From Oceanicaulis alexandrii DSM 11625 (GTDB lineage Bacteria; Pseudomonadota; Alphaproteobacteria; Caulobacterales; Maricaulaceae), in the NCBI RefSeq assembly GCF_000420265.1, contig NZ_ATUP01000001.1, positions 2,480,001 to 2,544,000 on the forward strand: 64,000 nt of DNA, given 5' to 3'. Positions within the stretch are counted from its first letter, which is position 1, and every line of letters begins with the position of its first letter. Below, one piece after another: positions 52,318 through 61,571 of this stretch. The translations under genes were made by a program, and so were the position numbers. The notes under the pieces were generated by a model. The model worked only from the letters and a program-made list of their open reading frames with translations. It was not told where the DNA came from and did not search any database.

Positions 52318-53570
52318 TGAGCGTACAGGCCGTCACCGAGCAATTGCCCGAACCGGTTCGGGCATCCATGTCGGAGTTCTTCACCCTGGCCGCTCAGGTC
52401 TGGGAGACGAGCTTTCTGGGCTTTTCGGTCGGGCAGGGGCTAAGCGCGATCGGCGTGCTGGCGATTTCGATCGTGTTCCGGGGGCTGTTTTCCTCGGTGA
52501 TCATCGCTCGGGTGCGCAAGGCGGCCACCAAGACCGAAACCCAGCTTGACGACAAGCTACTGGAAGCGCTGTACGGCCCGATCAAGCTGATCCCGGTGAT
52601 CATCGGCCTGTTCATCGCTATGACGATATTGGGCCTGAACGCTGAAGGCGCGCCGGTTAATGGCGACCGCGTGGTGCAGACGGTCATGGTGATCGCCCTG
52701 TTCTGGGCGCTTCATAATGCTGTGGGTCCGGTGGCGCTTTTGTTCGCTCCGCTGCGGCGCGCGCTCAATCCGGTGATGATCGACTGGATGGCGAAGGCGC
52801 TGCGCATCCTGTTCCTGATCATCGGCGTGGCGACCATCCTGTCGCTTTGGGAAATCCCGGTTGCGGGCGTCATCGGCGGCCTGGGCCTTCTGGGCGTGGC
52901 GGTGGGCCTGGGGGCGCAGGACCTGTTCAAGAACCTGATCGCCGGCATTCTGATCCTGACCGAAAAGCGTTTTGTCCCCGGTGAGTGGATCAAGGTGGAC
53001 GGCATTGTCGAGGGCACGGTGGAGCAGATCAATTTCCGCTCCACATTGGTGCGCCGCTTCGACAAGGGGCCGGTCTATGTGCCCAACGCCTTCCTGTCTG
53101 ACCAGGCGGTGACGAACTTCTCGCGCATGACCCATCGCCGCATCAGCTGGATCATCGGGGTGGAGTACAAGACCACCACCGATCAGCTGGCGTTTATCCG
53201 CGACAAGGTCCTGGACTGGGTGCTGAACCACCCCGAATTCGCCAAGCCGCCGGAAGTGTCCACCTTCATGCATGTGGACAAGTTCGGTCCGTCCTCTATC
53301 GACTTCTTCCTGTATTGCTTCACCACCACCACGAACTGGGGCGAGTGGCTGCGCATCAAGGAAGAGCTGGCCTTCGCCATCAAGCAGATCGTGGAAGAGG
53401 CTGGGACCGGTTTCGCCTTCCCGTCCACCACCATCTACATCGACGATGGCGCTGAAGTCTTCGTGCCGCCCAAAGTCAAGAAGCACGACGATCACGACGC
53501 TCCTGACAAGCAGAACCGACAGATCGCCCGCGGCGAAAACCATGATGGGGAATCGGGAACGGGCCGCTAG
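52317..53570 (+). CDS. MscS family mechanosensitive channel
   Basis: 417 residues. Four or five N-terminal helices end in the Gly/Ala-rich pore helix (VIGGLGLLGVAVGLGAQDLFKNLIAGILILTEKRFVPGEWIKVDGIVEGTVEQINFRSTLVRRFDKGPVYVPNAFLSDQAVTNFS), which is the MscS signature. A cytoplasmic cage domain follows, then a charged tail with His/Asp. It opens under membrane tension to release solutes. It is translationally coupled to prfC. Confidence 0.93.
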   Translation: MSVQAVTEQLPEPVRASMSEFFTLAAQVWETSFLGFSVGQGLSAIGVLAISIVFRGLFSSVIIARVRKAATKTETQLDDKLLEALYGPIKLIPVIIGLFIAMTILGLNAEGAPVNGDRVVQTVMVIALFWALHNAVGPVALLFAPLRRALNPVMIDWMAKALRILFLIIGVATILSLWEIPVAGVIGGLGLLGVAVGLGAQDLFKNLIAGILILTEKRFVPGEWIKVDGIVEGTVEQINFRSTLVRRFDKGPVYVPNAFLSDQAVTNFSRMTHRRISWIIGVEYKTTTDQLAFIRDKVLDWVLNHPEFAKPPEVSTFMHVDKFGPSSIDFFLYCFTTTTNWGEWLRIKEELAFAIKQIVEEAGTGFAFPSTTIYIDDGAEVFVPPKVKKHDDHDAPDKQNRQIARGENHDGESGTGR

Positions 53571-54655
53571 GCCGCAGCGGCCGCCTGTTTGCGCAGCTTC
53601 CAGAACCGCAGGGCGCGTTCGGCCTGTTCAGGTTCCAGCGCTTCATAGATGGCGCCGATCTCGCGCGCATCGTTGAAGGCGTTGTCCGCGGCCTGGCTGC
53701 GCAGAACGGCGAGAGTGACGAACAGCGCTTTTTCAATGCCTGCCGCCTTGCAGATCAGCGCCAGACCGTCCGGGCTTTTATGCTCCAGAGCGCGCTTGGC
53801 GGTGAAGTAATCCACCCCTGTCAGCTCGGCGAAGCCCAGGGCGCAATGCACGGGCTTTCTTTCGCGCAGCAGGCTGACCAGCAAGGAGCCGTCCAGTTCC
53901 TTGCGGACCTGTTTGGAGGCGATATAGCGGCGGGCTTCATTGATCGCCTTATCCTCGGCCATACGCTTTTCAAGCCGGGCCTGGGACGCGGCGAGCGCCG
54001 CTTCCAGGACGCCGGGTTCGAGCTTGTCAAAGCGTTGGGAGATCTTGTCGCGCAGGGTGCGGCTGACCACCACCATCAGATCGTTGAGAAGGTCGGCGGG
54101 GGCGTCGGCGCGCTCCACCAGCGGCTCTTGCAGGATTTCGCTGTCCTCGGCGCGGCGGGCGACTTGCTCATAGGTGGAGCGCGACAGCTGGGCGCCGTCA
54201 TTTCGGATCAGGGTGGCGACGGTGTTGTCATCGCCTTTTTCGACGATGGCGTGCGACAGGCGCTCTGAGACCGTGTCGCGCTTGGCGATGGCCTGGATAT
54301 GGGCCTGGCCGGTTTCGTGAACGATGGTGACCAGGTCTTCTTCGCTCAGGACCGTGGAGCGCGACAGGATCGGCGCGGCCACTTCGATGGCGTCCGCCGC
54401 CAGTTGCCGGATCAGGCCTTTGGGCGCGAAGGGCGTGTCAGCGAAGCGGTCCGCCAGCTCGGCGCGGGCGTCGTGAGCGGTTTCATTGGCGAGCGTGCGC
54501 AGAATATCATCGAACTGGCTCTGCGCCTCGGACTCAACAGCCGGCGGGGCGTCAAAGAACAGATCTGTCACCTCGCGCAGCAAATCGCGGCGGCGATCAG
54601 ATGATTTTTCTTTCGCAAGTTCGGTCAGCTTGTGAAGCTTGGACGCAACCGCCAT
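53567..54655 (-). CDS. DUF2336 family protein (second of two)
   Basis: 362 residues from the ATG at 54655 with GGAGG 6 nt upstream; the earlier in-frame start at 54676 lacks this. All-helical DUF2336 protein with RRRDLLREVTDLFFDAPPAVESEAQSQFDDILRTLANE and the shared motif VATLIRNDGAQLSRSTYEQVARRA, plus a C-terminal repeat (CKAAGIEKALFVTLAVLRSQAADNAFNDAREIGAIYEAL). Paralog of the 31392-32486 product. It overlaps convergent mscS by 4 bp. A near CtrA motif TTAA-N7-TTCA (54722-54736) is upstream. Confidence 0.85.
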   Translation of the reverse strand: MAVASKLHKLTELAKEKSSDRRRDLLREVTDLFFDAPPAVESEAQSQFDDILRTLANETAHDARAELADRFADTPFAPKGLIRQLAADAIEVAAPILSRSTVLSEEDLVTIVHETGQAHIQAIAKRDTVSERLSHAIVEKGDDNTVATLIRNDGAQLSRSTYEQVARRAEDSEILQEPLVERADAPADLLNDLMVVVSRTLRDKISQRFDKLEPGVLEAALAASQARLEKRMAEDKAINEARRYIASKQVRKELDGSLLVSLLRERKPVHCALGFAELTGVDYFTAKRALEHKSPDGLALICKAAGIEKALFVTLAVLRSQAADNAFNDAREIGAIYEALEPEQAERALRFWKLRKQAAAAA

Positions 54656-54746
54656 GCCGGCCTCCGCAGTGAGCAACTTACCATGCAGCCGATGGAGTAA
54701 AGAAAGCGTGGCGCACCGTGGTTAACACCCGGTTCAGTTGTGTTTT

Positions 54747-55154
54747 TCAACCGCCCGCCAGTTCATCACTCCGCCGCGGCTCTGCAGACGGCGCATCTTG
54801 GGTGAGGGCGCGGCGTTCACGCAGGCTGGGCGCGCGTTCTGCGCCCGCTTCGATTCGCGCGGCCAATGCCGGGGAGAGGCCGGTCACCGCGCCGGGGTCA
54901 AAATGGCTGGGCCCCGCAATCGGGTGCAAGTCACAGCGCGGCGCGCGCGCCGTTTCAGGGCGGTGATAGGTCCAGGCCTGACACCCCTCCGTCAGATCAC
55001 AGGCGCTGATGCAGGCGTCCACGCTTTGCGCGGCGGCGCCATCCAGCCGCATCAACACGCCGCGACGGGCCTGCGCGTCCAGAATCGCGCCTGATGGCAG
55101 TGCGGACGGGGCGGGCATGGCGCTTTGCAGCAGCATCAACAGGGTGATCATCAT
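54747..55154 (-). CDS. Exported PAN/Apple-domain protein
   Basis: 135 residues, signal peptide (MMITLLMLLQSAMPAPS). The PAN/Apple fold is suggested by SVDACISACDLTEGCQAWTYHRPETARAPRCDLHPIAGPSHFDPGAVTGL: four Cys in the C-x3-C-x5-C-x13-16-C spacing and the AWTY core. Such small periplasmic domains bind protein or carbohydrate ligands. The C-terminal tail is Arg/Glu-rich. It is divergent from the sodium channel gene. Confidence 0.75.
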   Translation of the reverse strand: MMITLLMLLQSAMPAPSALPSGAILDAQARRGVLMRLDGAAAQSVDACISACDLTEGCQAWTYHRPETARAPRCDLHPIAGPSHFDPGAVTGLSPALAARIEAGAERAPSLRERRALTQDAPSAEPRRSDELAGG

Positions 55155-55248
55155 GGCTGCGAATATGACATGACGACTTTGACAAACCGTTGCGCCAATC
55201 GGGTGGCGCGGCTAACCAAGCGCTTGTCTTCCTGCTTTGAGGCCTGTG

Positions 55249-56127
55249 ATGAGCGATGTGACCCCTGAGGCGACCAAGAACCCTGTGGCGCGGCTGCTCG
55301 ACAGCGCGGCGTTTCGCAACACCATCACGACGCTGATCCTTGTGAACGCGGCGATCCTGGGGCTTTTGACCTATCCGCTGCCTGAGCTGATGGTGCAGGT
55401 TCTGACCTATGCGGATCACGCGATCATCGCCGCCTTCGTGGTCGAGATCGTGCTGAAGGTCTTCGTCCACAGGCTGAATTTCTTCAAGTCAGGCTGGAAC
55501 TGGTTTGATTTTCTGGTGGTGGCGATCTCGCTGGTGCCGGCGGCGGGCGCGTTCACCGTGTTGCGGGCGTTGCGGGTCTTGCGGCTGTTCCGCCTGTTCT
55601 CGGTCATTCCCGAAATGCGGTCGGTGGTCGAGGCGCTGGGCAAGGCCATTCCGGGCATGGGCGCGATCATGCTGGTGCTGGGGGTGATTTTCTACGTCGC
55701 CTCGGTGATGGGCGCGAAGCTGTTTTCAGGCACCCACCCTCAGTTTTTCGGCGATCTGGGCGGGTCCGCCTACACCCTGTTCCAGGTGATGACGCTGGAG
55801 AGCTGGTCCATGGGAATCGCCCGGCCGGTGATCGCCGAGCATCCGTTCGCCTGGATCTTCTTCGTCGGCTTTGTGATCGTCACCAGCTTCGCCGTGCTGA
55901 ACCTGTTCATCGCGGTGATCGTGGATTCCATGCAGTCCAAGCATTTTGACGCCGAGACCGAGCGTCAGGCTGAAGCCCATGACGAGCGTGAAGTGCTGAT
56001 CCATGAAGTGCGCGCCCTGCGTTCCGAACTCGCGGATCTGCGCGAGCTGCTGGGCAAAGAGGGCGGGGCGGATCAGCCGTCTATGCCGTCCTTGAGCGAT
56101 TCAAACCGCGCTGACAAAGCCGAGTAA
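55249..56127 (+). CDS. Bacterial voltage-gated sodium channel (BacNav type)
   Basis: 292 residues from the ATG at 55249. A voltage-sensor domain (S1-S4) has the S4 arginines in VLRALRVLRLFRLFSVIPEMR (residues 104-124). The pore has the filter TLESWSM (182-188), the classic BacNav sodium filter, with S6 IFFVGFVIVTSFAVLNLFIAVIVDSMQ. The C-terminal neck is a coiled coil (VLIHEVRALRSELADLRELLG). It forms a homotetramer in the inner membrane. The last 55 bp overlap the convergent penicillin-binding protein gene. Confidence 0.93.
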   Translation: MSDVTPEATKNPVARLLDSAAFRNTITTLILVNAAILGLLTYPLPELMVQVLTYADHAIIAAFVVEIVLKVFVHRLNFFKSGWNWFDFLVVAISLVPAAGAFTVLRALRVLRLFRLFSVIPEMRSVVEALGKAIPGMGAIMLVLGVIFYVASVMGAKLFSGTHPQFFGDLGGSAYTLFQVMTLESWSMGIARPVIAEHPFAWIFFVGFVIVTSFAVLNLFIAVIVDSMQSKHFDAETERQAEAHDEREVLIHEVRALRSELADLRELLGKEGGADQPSMPSLSDSNRADKAE

Positions 56128-58043
56128 TACGCCGCCAGCCGCTCTTCACGGGCGCCGCGCCGTTGCGGCGCCGGGGCCGAGAGCGGGGCGGCGGGCAGGC
56201 CTTCATGGGCTTCGCTCATGAAGCGGCGCCAGATTTCGGCAGGCAATTGACCGCCTGTGACGCCGTCCGTGGGCGTGTCGTCATCATTGCCGACCCAGAC
56301 GCCGGCGACCAGCTGGCCGGTATACCCGACAAACCAGGCGTCGCGGCTCATCTGGCTGGTGCCGGTCTTGCCCGCGACGCGGCGGCCATTGATCTGGGCG
56401 CGCTGGCCCGTGCCTTCGATCACCACGCCTTGCAGCAGCGTCGACATCCATTGCGCCTGCTCGGGCTCGATCACCTGGCGGCCTTCGGTCGCTTCAGGCG
56501 CCTGATACAGAAGATCGCCGCGCGAATTGCGCACCTCCAGCACCAGAACCGGTTCAGGGCGGCGACCGTCATTGGCGAACACGGCATAGACCCGCGTCAT
56601 GTCGATCAGGCTGACCCCGGAGGCGCCCAGGGACAGAGACGGCACGGCGTTGAGGGCTGTGGTGATCCCCAGGCGCTGTCCCATTTCCGCAACGGCGTCC
56701 GCGCCCACCGCGGCGCCCGCCTGTGCGGCCACGGTGTTGATCGAGCGTTTGAGGGCGTCGGCGATGGTGATGCGGCCGCGATAATCGCCGCCATAGTTTT
56801 CCGGGCTCCAGCCCTCGATCTCGATGGGTTCGTCGTTGAAGGCGGTGGCGGGCTCCATGCCGGCTTCAAACGCGGCGGCGAAGACCACGGGCTTGAACGC
56901 CGAGCCGGGTTGGCGGCGGGCCTGAACCGCGCGGTTGAACTGGCTGGCGGTGTAATCGCGCCCACCCACGATCGCTCGCACCCGGCCTTGAAGATCCATC
57001 GCCACCAAAGCCGCTTCGTCGGCGTTGCGCGCTTCAGCCTGCAGGTCCATGACCGCAGCGACGGCGCGCTCGGCGGCGCGCTGGGCGGTGACGTTCAGGC
57101 TGGTGCGGATCACCAGATCGGGCGTATCCGCGGCGTCGCCCAGATGCTCTCGGGCTTCCGCCACCGCCTGATCAAACACATAGCCAAAGGCGCCCGGCTC
57201 AAAGCTTTCATCGCCGGCCGCCAGCTCGGCCGGGTTTTCAAGGGCCGTCTCATAGGTCGCCTGATCAATGAATCCGGCGTCCAGCATGCTGTAGAGCACC
57301 GCCTCGGCGCGGGCGCGGGCGGCGGGCAGGTTGGAAGTCGGCGCCAGGCGCGACGGCGCCTTGGGCAGCGCCGCCAGAAGCGCCGCTTCTGAGACGGTCA
57401 GGGCGCTGGCGGATTTGTTGAAATAGCGTTGGGCCGCAGCTTCCACCCCATAGGCCTGATCGCCCAGATAGACCCGGTTGAGATAAAGCTCGAGGATTTC
57501 CTGCTTGGTCAGATGACGCTCCAGCTCGGTGGCGATGCGGATCTCCTGCAGCTTGCGTCTGGCGGTGCGTTCGGGGCTGAGGATCAAATTCTTCACCAGC
57601 TGCATGGTCAGGGTCGAGCCGCCCTGGACCAGCGAGCCTGCGCGCAGATTGGCCCACATGGCGCGCGCAAAGCCGCGCTCGTCAAAGCCGTCATGATCGT
57701 AAAAGCGCCGGTCCTCGATAGCGAGGAAGGCCTGGGGTACATGATCGGGCAGGTCTTCCAGCTGCACAGGTCGCGCATAGAGCGGTCCGCGCTGGCCCAG
57801 AATGGCGCCGTTTTCCGCCAGCACCGTCACCGCCGCCTCGCGCCTTACGCTCCACAAATCCTGTGCGTTTGTTGGAACGGGCGGCAAGTCGTGGTAGGCC
57901 CAACGCCAGATTACAACCCCGCAGGCCAGCCCCGCCAGCAGCACCAGTTGCACGGTGACGAGCGCGATGAGGCGCCAGCGGGCTTTGAGCCTAGTTATCA
58001 GGGAGGGCGATTGATCGGCGCGGAATGTGATGGCGGACCTCAA
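56073..58043 (-). CDS. Class A penicillin-binding protein (PBP1A family)
   Basis: 656 residues. An N-terminal membrane anchor (residues 25-48) precedes the GT51 glycosyltransferase, with catalytic Glu110 in AIEDRRFYDHDGFDERGFARAMWANLRAG and QGGSTLTMQLVKNL. The transpeptidase has Ser381 in RQPGSAFKPVVF, the SIN motif (LKRSINTVAAQAG) and KTGTSQMSRDAWFVGYT. It polymerises and crosslinks peptidoglycan. It ends without the OB-type insert of E. coli PBP1a, giving a compact form. It overlaps the sodium channel gene by 55 bp, a large convergent overlap. Confidence 0.93.
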   Translation of the reverse strand: MRSAITFRADQSPSLITRLKARWRLIALVTVQLVLLAGLACGVVIWRWAYHDLPPVPTNAQDLWSVRREAAVTVLAENGAILGQRGPLYARPVQLEDLPDHVPQAFLAIEDRRFYDHDGFDERGFARAMWANLRAGSLVQGGSTLTMQLVKNLILSPERTARRKLQEIRIATELERHLTKQEILELYLNRVYLGDQAYGVEAAAQRYFNKSASALTVSEAALLAALPKAPSRLAPTSNLPAARARAEAVLYSMLDAGFIDQATYETALENPAELAAGDESFEPGAFGYVFDQAVAEAREHLGDAADTPDLVIRTSLNVTAQRAAERAVAAVMDLQAEARNADEAALVAMDLQGRVRAIVGGRDYTASQFNRAVQARRQPGSAFKPVVFAAAFEAGMEPATAFNDEPIEIEGWSPENYGGDYRGRITIADALKRSINTVAAQAGAAVGADAVAEMGQRLGITTALNAVPSLSLGASGVSLIDMTRVYAVFANDGRRPEPVLVLEVRNSRGDLLYQAPEATEGRQVIEPEQAQWMSTLLQGVVIEGTGQRAQINGRRVAGKTGTSQMSRDAWFVGYTGQLVAGVWVGNDDDTPTDGVTGGQLPAEIWRRFMSEAHEGLPAAPLSAPAPQRRGAREERLAAYYSALSARFESLKDGIDG

Positions 58044-58113
58044 TAGGGTTTCGCAGCCCGTACGGGCTTTGGGACATGTCTCAAAATCAGCCGATCACGG
58101 CTAAACTTAGGCC

Positions 58114-58575
58114 ATGAGCGATAATCGTCCCTTTTACGAACGCAAGTCGCTTTCTGAAATGAGCGACAGCGAATGGGAGTCGCTGTGCGATGGCTGCGGC
58201 AAATGCTGCGTCGTCATTCTAGGCGATGAAGATGACCCTGACACGTTCTGGCGCACCAATGTGGGCTGCAAGCTGCTGGACCTGAAAACGGTGCGCTGCA
58301 CCGATTACGCCAACCGCCAGACCCATGTGCCCGGCTGCGTGCGACTGAGCGCAAAGAATATCGACCAGCTCAAATGGATGCCCGACACGTGCGCCTATCG
58401 CTTGCTGAATGAAGGCCAGAGCCTGCCCGACTGGCATCCGCTGAAAACCGGTGACCGCGAAAGCGTGGTGCAGGCCGGGCATTCGGTCAAAGGCAAGCTT
58501 GTCAGCGAAAATGACGTCGACGAGGGCGATTTCGAGAGCCATATCGTCAGCCGTCAGGACGCAAAGCGGGGATAA
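58114..58575 (+). CDS. YcgN family cysteine-cluster protein (UPF0260)
   Basis: 153 residues. FYERKSLSEMSDSEWESLCDGCGKCCVVILGDEDDPDTFWRTNVGCKLLDLKTVRCTDYANRQTHVPGCVRLSAKNIDQLKWMPDTCAYRLLNEGQSLPDWHPL is the complete UPF0260/YcgN pattern with its conserved cysteines, likely binding Fe-S or zinc. Function unknown. It is the last housekeeping gene before the GTA cluster. Confidence 0.92.
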   Translation: MSDNRPFYERKSLSEMSDSEWESLCDGCGKCCVVILGDEDDPDTFWRTNVGCKLLDLKTVRCTDYANRQTHVPGCVRLSAKNIDQLKWMPDTCAYRLLNEGQSLPDWHPLKTGDRESVVQAGHSVKGKLVSENDVDEGDFESHIVSRQDAKRG

Positions 58576-58685
58576 CGCCTCGCCTGTCCTTCATTCCTGA
58601 ACCGTCCTTCCCTGACGCCGCAAGGCGTTGGACGAAACCGTGCGCGTTCAATCCGACCGAGGCGGTTATCGGCTAGTCTTCAGGC

Positions 58686-59207
58686 ATGGTCGAAATGAAC
58701 ACGAAGACGCCCCTCCTGGCGCCGGACCGGACGGGTGGGGGGCGGCGCTTTGACTGGATCGCCATTCATGAAGGCTGGCGGGCCGGGCAGGGCGCCGAAC
58801 ACCTGGCGGCGGCTTTCGGGCTGAAGCCGAAAACAATCACCGACAGATGCGGCTGGATTGACCAGCATTTCCCGCCCCCCGCGCCCGCAAGGATGATCGC
58901 GGAGCTGAACCGGCGCCTGGAAGCGGCGTTGGCGGCGCTCGACGATGGGGATGCGGGCAAGGCCGAACGGCAGGCGAAGACCATCGCCGCGCTGATCAAG
59001 GCGGGCCGCGATCTCAAACATTGGAGTGAAACCATGACCCAGACCGAGACGGGTGGCGCTCCCGCCGCGCATGAGGAGCAAGCGGGTGACGAACGAGACT
59101 ATTACGCCGAACTCGATCGCCGGCTCGATCGCCTCGCAGAGCATCTCAGAGCGAAGGGCGTGGGTGCGCAATCAGACCCCTCAGGAGGTGAAACGCCTCG
59201 CGACTAG
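58686..59207 (+). CDS. GTA small terminase-like protein (orfg1/TerS position)
   Basis: 173 residues. An N-terminal helix-turn-helix (DWIAIHEGWRAGQGAEHLAAAFGLKPKTITDRCGWIDQHF) is followed by a helical middle (MIAELNRRLEAALAALDDGDAGKAERQAKTIAALIKAGRDLKHW). The HTH plus its position right before the large terminase fits the TerS role. It is longer than the 106-residue Rhodobacter protein. The last 44 bp overlap the proposed terL start. First gene of the GTA cluster. Confidence 0.75.
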   Translation: MVEMNTKTPLLAPDRTGGGRRFDWIAIHEGWRAGQGAEHLAAAFGLKPKTITDRCGWIDQHFPPPAPARMIAELNRRLEAALAALDDGDAGKAERQAKTIAALIKAGRDLKHWSETMTQTETGGAPAAHEEQAGDERDYYAELDRRLDRLAEHLRAKGVGAQSDPSGGETPRD

Positions 59208-60396
59208 CTGGCGCTTCTGGGCGCGCACTGATCAGCTGCCGCCTGACGGCGACTGGCGCACCTGGTTGTTTCTCGGTGGGCGCGGGGCTGGCAAGACCCG
59301 CGCCGGAGCCGAATGGGTGAGGGCGCAGGTGAAGGCGGGCAGACGGCGCATCGCGCTGGTGGCGCCGACCTTTTCCGATGTGCGCGAGGTGATGGTGTCC
59401 GGCCCGTCAGGCTTTCTCAATATCGGCGAGGATGAGGACCGTCCCCGCTATGAAGCCAGCCGTCACCGTCTGGTCTGGCCGGACGGGGCGATGGCCTATG
59501 GCTTTTCATCTGAAGACCCGGACGGCTTGCGCGGGCCGCAATTTGATTGCGCCTGGGCGGATGAATTCGCGGCCTGGACCCGGCCTCAGGAGACGCTCGA
59601 CATGCTGGGGCTGGGGCTTCGGCTGGGCGAGCAGCCGCAATTGATGATCACCACCACGCCCCGGCCGTTGCCGGCGCTGAAGGCGCTTCTGAAACAGGCG
59701 GGCGTGGTGGTCAGCCATGCTGGGACCGATGCGAACGCGCCCAATCTGGCGCCGGGTTTCGTCGCGGCGATGACCGAGCGCTATGGCGCCAGTCGTTTGG
59801 CGCGACAGGAGCTTGAGGGCGTGCTGATCGACGATCCCGAAGGGGCGTTGTGGACGCGCGGTCTGATTGATCAGGCGCTGGCGCTTTCAGAGTTCGAGCC
59901 CGAACGCGTGGTGGTGGCGGTGGACCCGCCCGCCAGCGCGACCGGGGATGAATGCGGCATCATCGCCGCCGGCGCTTCCGGTCAGGGTCGCGAGGCCCGG
60001 CTGGTGATCCTGAAAGATGCCAGTCTTCAGGCGCGGCCCGAAGACTGGGCGGCGCGGGTGGCGGAAACCTTTGACGCATTGGACGCAGACGCTGTGATCG
60101 CCGAGGCCAATCAGGGCGGGGACATGGTCCGCGCCGTGTTGCAGGCCGCAGCGCCGGATCTGCCGGTGCGGCTGGTTCACGCCAGCCGCGGCAAGCGGGC
60201 GCGGGCTGAACCTGTCGCCGCGCTCTACGCCCGCGGCCGGGTTCGACATGCGGTGCGCATGCCGGCGCTGGAAGACCAGATGTGCAGTTTTGGCGCCCCC
60301 GACCAGAGCGGCAGCCCGGACCGGGTGGACGCGCTGGTCTGGGCGGTCGCCGCCCTGACGCCTTCGGCCGCCAGCCCCCGGCTGCGACGGCTCTAA
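59164..60396 (+). CDS. GTA large terminase (TerL, orfg2)
   Basis: 410 residues from a GTG at 59164 (VRNQTPQEVKRLA); a GTG at 59188 or an in-frame ATG at 59053 are alternatives. Walker A LFLGGRGAGKTRAGAEWVRAQ, Walker B with catalytic Glu FDCAWADEFAAW, coupling motif TTTPRPLPAL and C-terminal nuclease-like region (VVVAVDPPASATGDECGIIAAGA, AEANQGGDMVRAVL). It packages DNA by a headful mechanism in GTAs. It overlaps terS. Confidence 0.92.
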   Translation: MRNQTPQEVKRLATSWRFWARTDQLPPDGDWRTWLFLGGRGAGKTRAGAEWVRAQVKAGRRRIALVAPTFSDVREVMVSGPSGFLNIGEDEDRPRYEASRHRLVWPDGAMAYGFSSEDPDGLRGPQFDCAWADEFAAWTRPQETLDMLGLGLRLGEQPQLMITTTPRPLPALKALLKQAGVVVSHAGTDANAPNLAPGFVAAMTERYGASRLARQELEGVLIDDPEGALWTRGLIDQALALSEFEPERVVVAVDPPASATGDECGIIAAGASGQGREARLVILKDASLQARPEDWAARVAETFDALDADAVIAEANQGGDMVRAVLQAAAPDLPVRLVHASRGKRARAEPVAALYARGRVRHAVRMPALEDQMCSFGAPDQSGSPDRVDALVWAVAALTPSAASPRLRRL

Positions 60397-60413
60397 CTCA
60401 ACAGGAGAACGCC

Positions 60414-61571
60414 ATGCTCAAGCATTGGCTGGGTCTCGGTCGCAAGGCGGCCGGGCGAACCCTTGCGCTCGGATTCGGGACGGGGGCGAGCTGGAGCCCG
60501 CGCGGCTACGCCGCCTTCGCCACCGAAGGCTATGCCCGAAACGCCGTCGCGCATCGTTGCGTGCGGCTGATCGCGGAAGCGGTCGCCGCGACGCCTTTGA
60601 AGACCCTCAGCGAGGATCGCGCCAGCCAGCAGGCGATGGCGTTGATCCAAGCGCCCAATCCCGACCAGTCCGGCGCCGAGCTGATGGATAGCGTGCAAAG
60701 CCATCTGCAGGTGGCGGGCGACGCCTATCTGCACCTGTCCGGCTTTGAGGCGGGCGCGCCGGGGCTCTATGCGCTGCGGCCTGACCGGGTGCGTGTGATG
60801 ACCGGCCCCAAGGGCTGGGCGGAGGGCTGGGAATATCGCACAGCGTCCGGCGCGCAGGTGTTTCAGCGCGATCGCGCGTCGGGCCGGTCGCCTGTCCTGC
60901 ATCTGAAACTCTTTAACCCGACCGACGATCAATATGGCCTGTCGCCCATGGAGGCGGCGGCGCGGGCGGTGGATGTGCACGCCTCGGGCGGCGCCTGGGC
61001 GAAGGCGCTGCTGGATAACGCGGCGCGCCCGTCCGGCGCTCTGGTGATGAAGACCGGATCAGAGGGGCAGGGACGTTTGACGCCGGATCAGTTTGACCGG
61101 CTGAAAGCTGAACTGGAAAGCCTCTACACCGGCCCCGATAACGCCGGGCGGCCCTTGCTGCTGGAAGGCGGGCTCGACTGGAAGCCCATGGGCCATTCCC
61201 CCGCCGAAATGGATTTCATTCAGGCCCGGCGAGAGGCGGCGCGCGAGATCGCGCTGGCGTTTGGCGTGCCGCCCATGCTGCTGGGGCTGCCGGGCGACAA
61301 CACCTATTCCAATTATCGCGAGGCCAATCAGGCGTTTTATCGCCAGACGGTGTTGCCGCTGGCGAAGAAAACCGCCGCCGCGCTCAACCGGTTTCTGGCG
61401 CCCTGGTTCGGGACCGATCCGAAGCTGTGCGTGGATGAAGACGGCCTGCCCGCCTTTACAGAAGAGCGCGCCGCGCGCTGGGCGCAGATCTCCGGCGCGG
61501 ACTTCCTGTCGCCGGATGAAAAGCGCGCCCTTCTGGGCCTCGCCCCGCAAGGACAAGGAGAGCCGTCATGA
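60414..61571 (+). CDS. GTA portal protein (orfg3)
   Basis: 385 residues from the ATG at 60414, with AGGAG upstream. HK97-type portal: GYARNAVAHRCVRLIAEAVAATPLKTL, QAPNPDQSGAELMDSVQSHLQVAGDAYLHLSGF, and GVPPMLLGLPGDNTYSNYREANQAFYRQTVLPL. It forms the dodecameric DNA gate of the capsid. The stop overlaps the next small gene by 4 bp. Confidence 0.93.
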   Translation: MLKHWLGLGRKAAGRTLALGFGTGASWSPRGYAAFATEGYARNAVAHRCVRLIAEAVAATPLKTLSEDRASQQAMALIQAPNPDQSGAELMDSVQSHLQVAGDAYLHLSGFEAGAPGLYALRPDRVRVMTGPKGWAEGWEYRTASGAQVFQRDRASGRSPVLHLKLFNPTDDQYGLSPMEAAARAVDVHASGGAWAKALLDNAARPSGALVMKTGSEGQGRLTPDQFDRLKAELESLYTGPDNAGRPLLLEGGLDWKPMGHSPAEMDFIQARREAAREIALAFGVPPMLLGLPGDNTYSNYREANQAFYRQTVLPLAKKTAAALNRFLAPWFGTDPKLCVDEDGLPAFTEERAARWAQISGADFLSPDEKRALLGLAPQGQGEPS

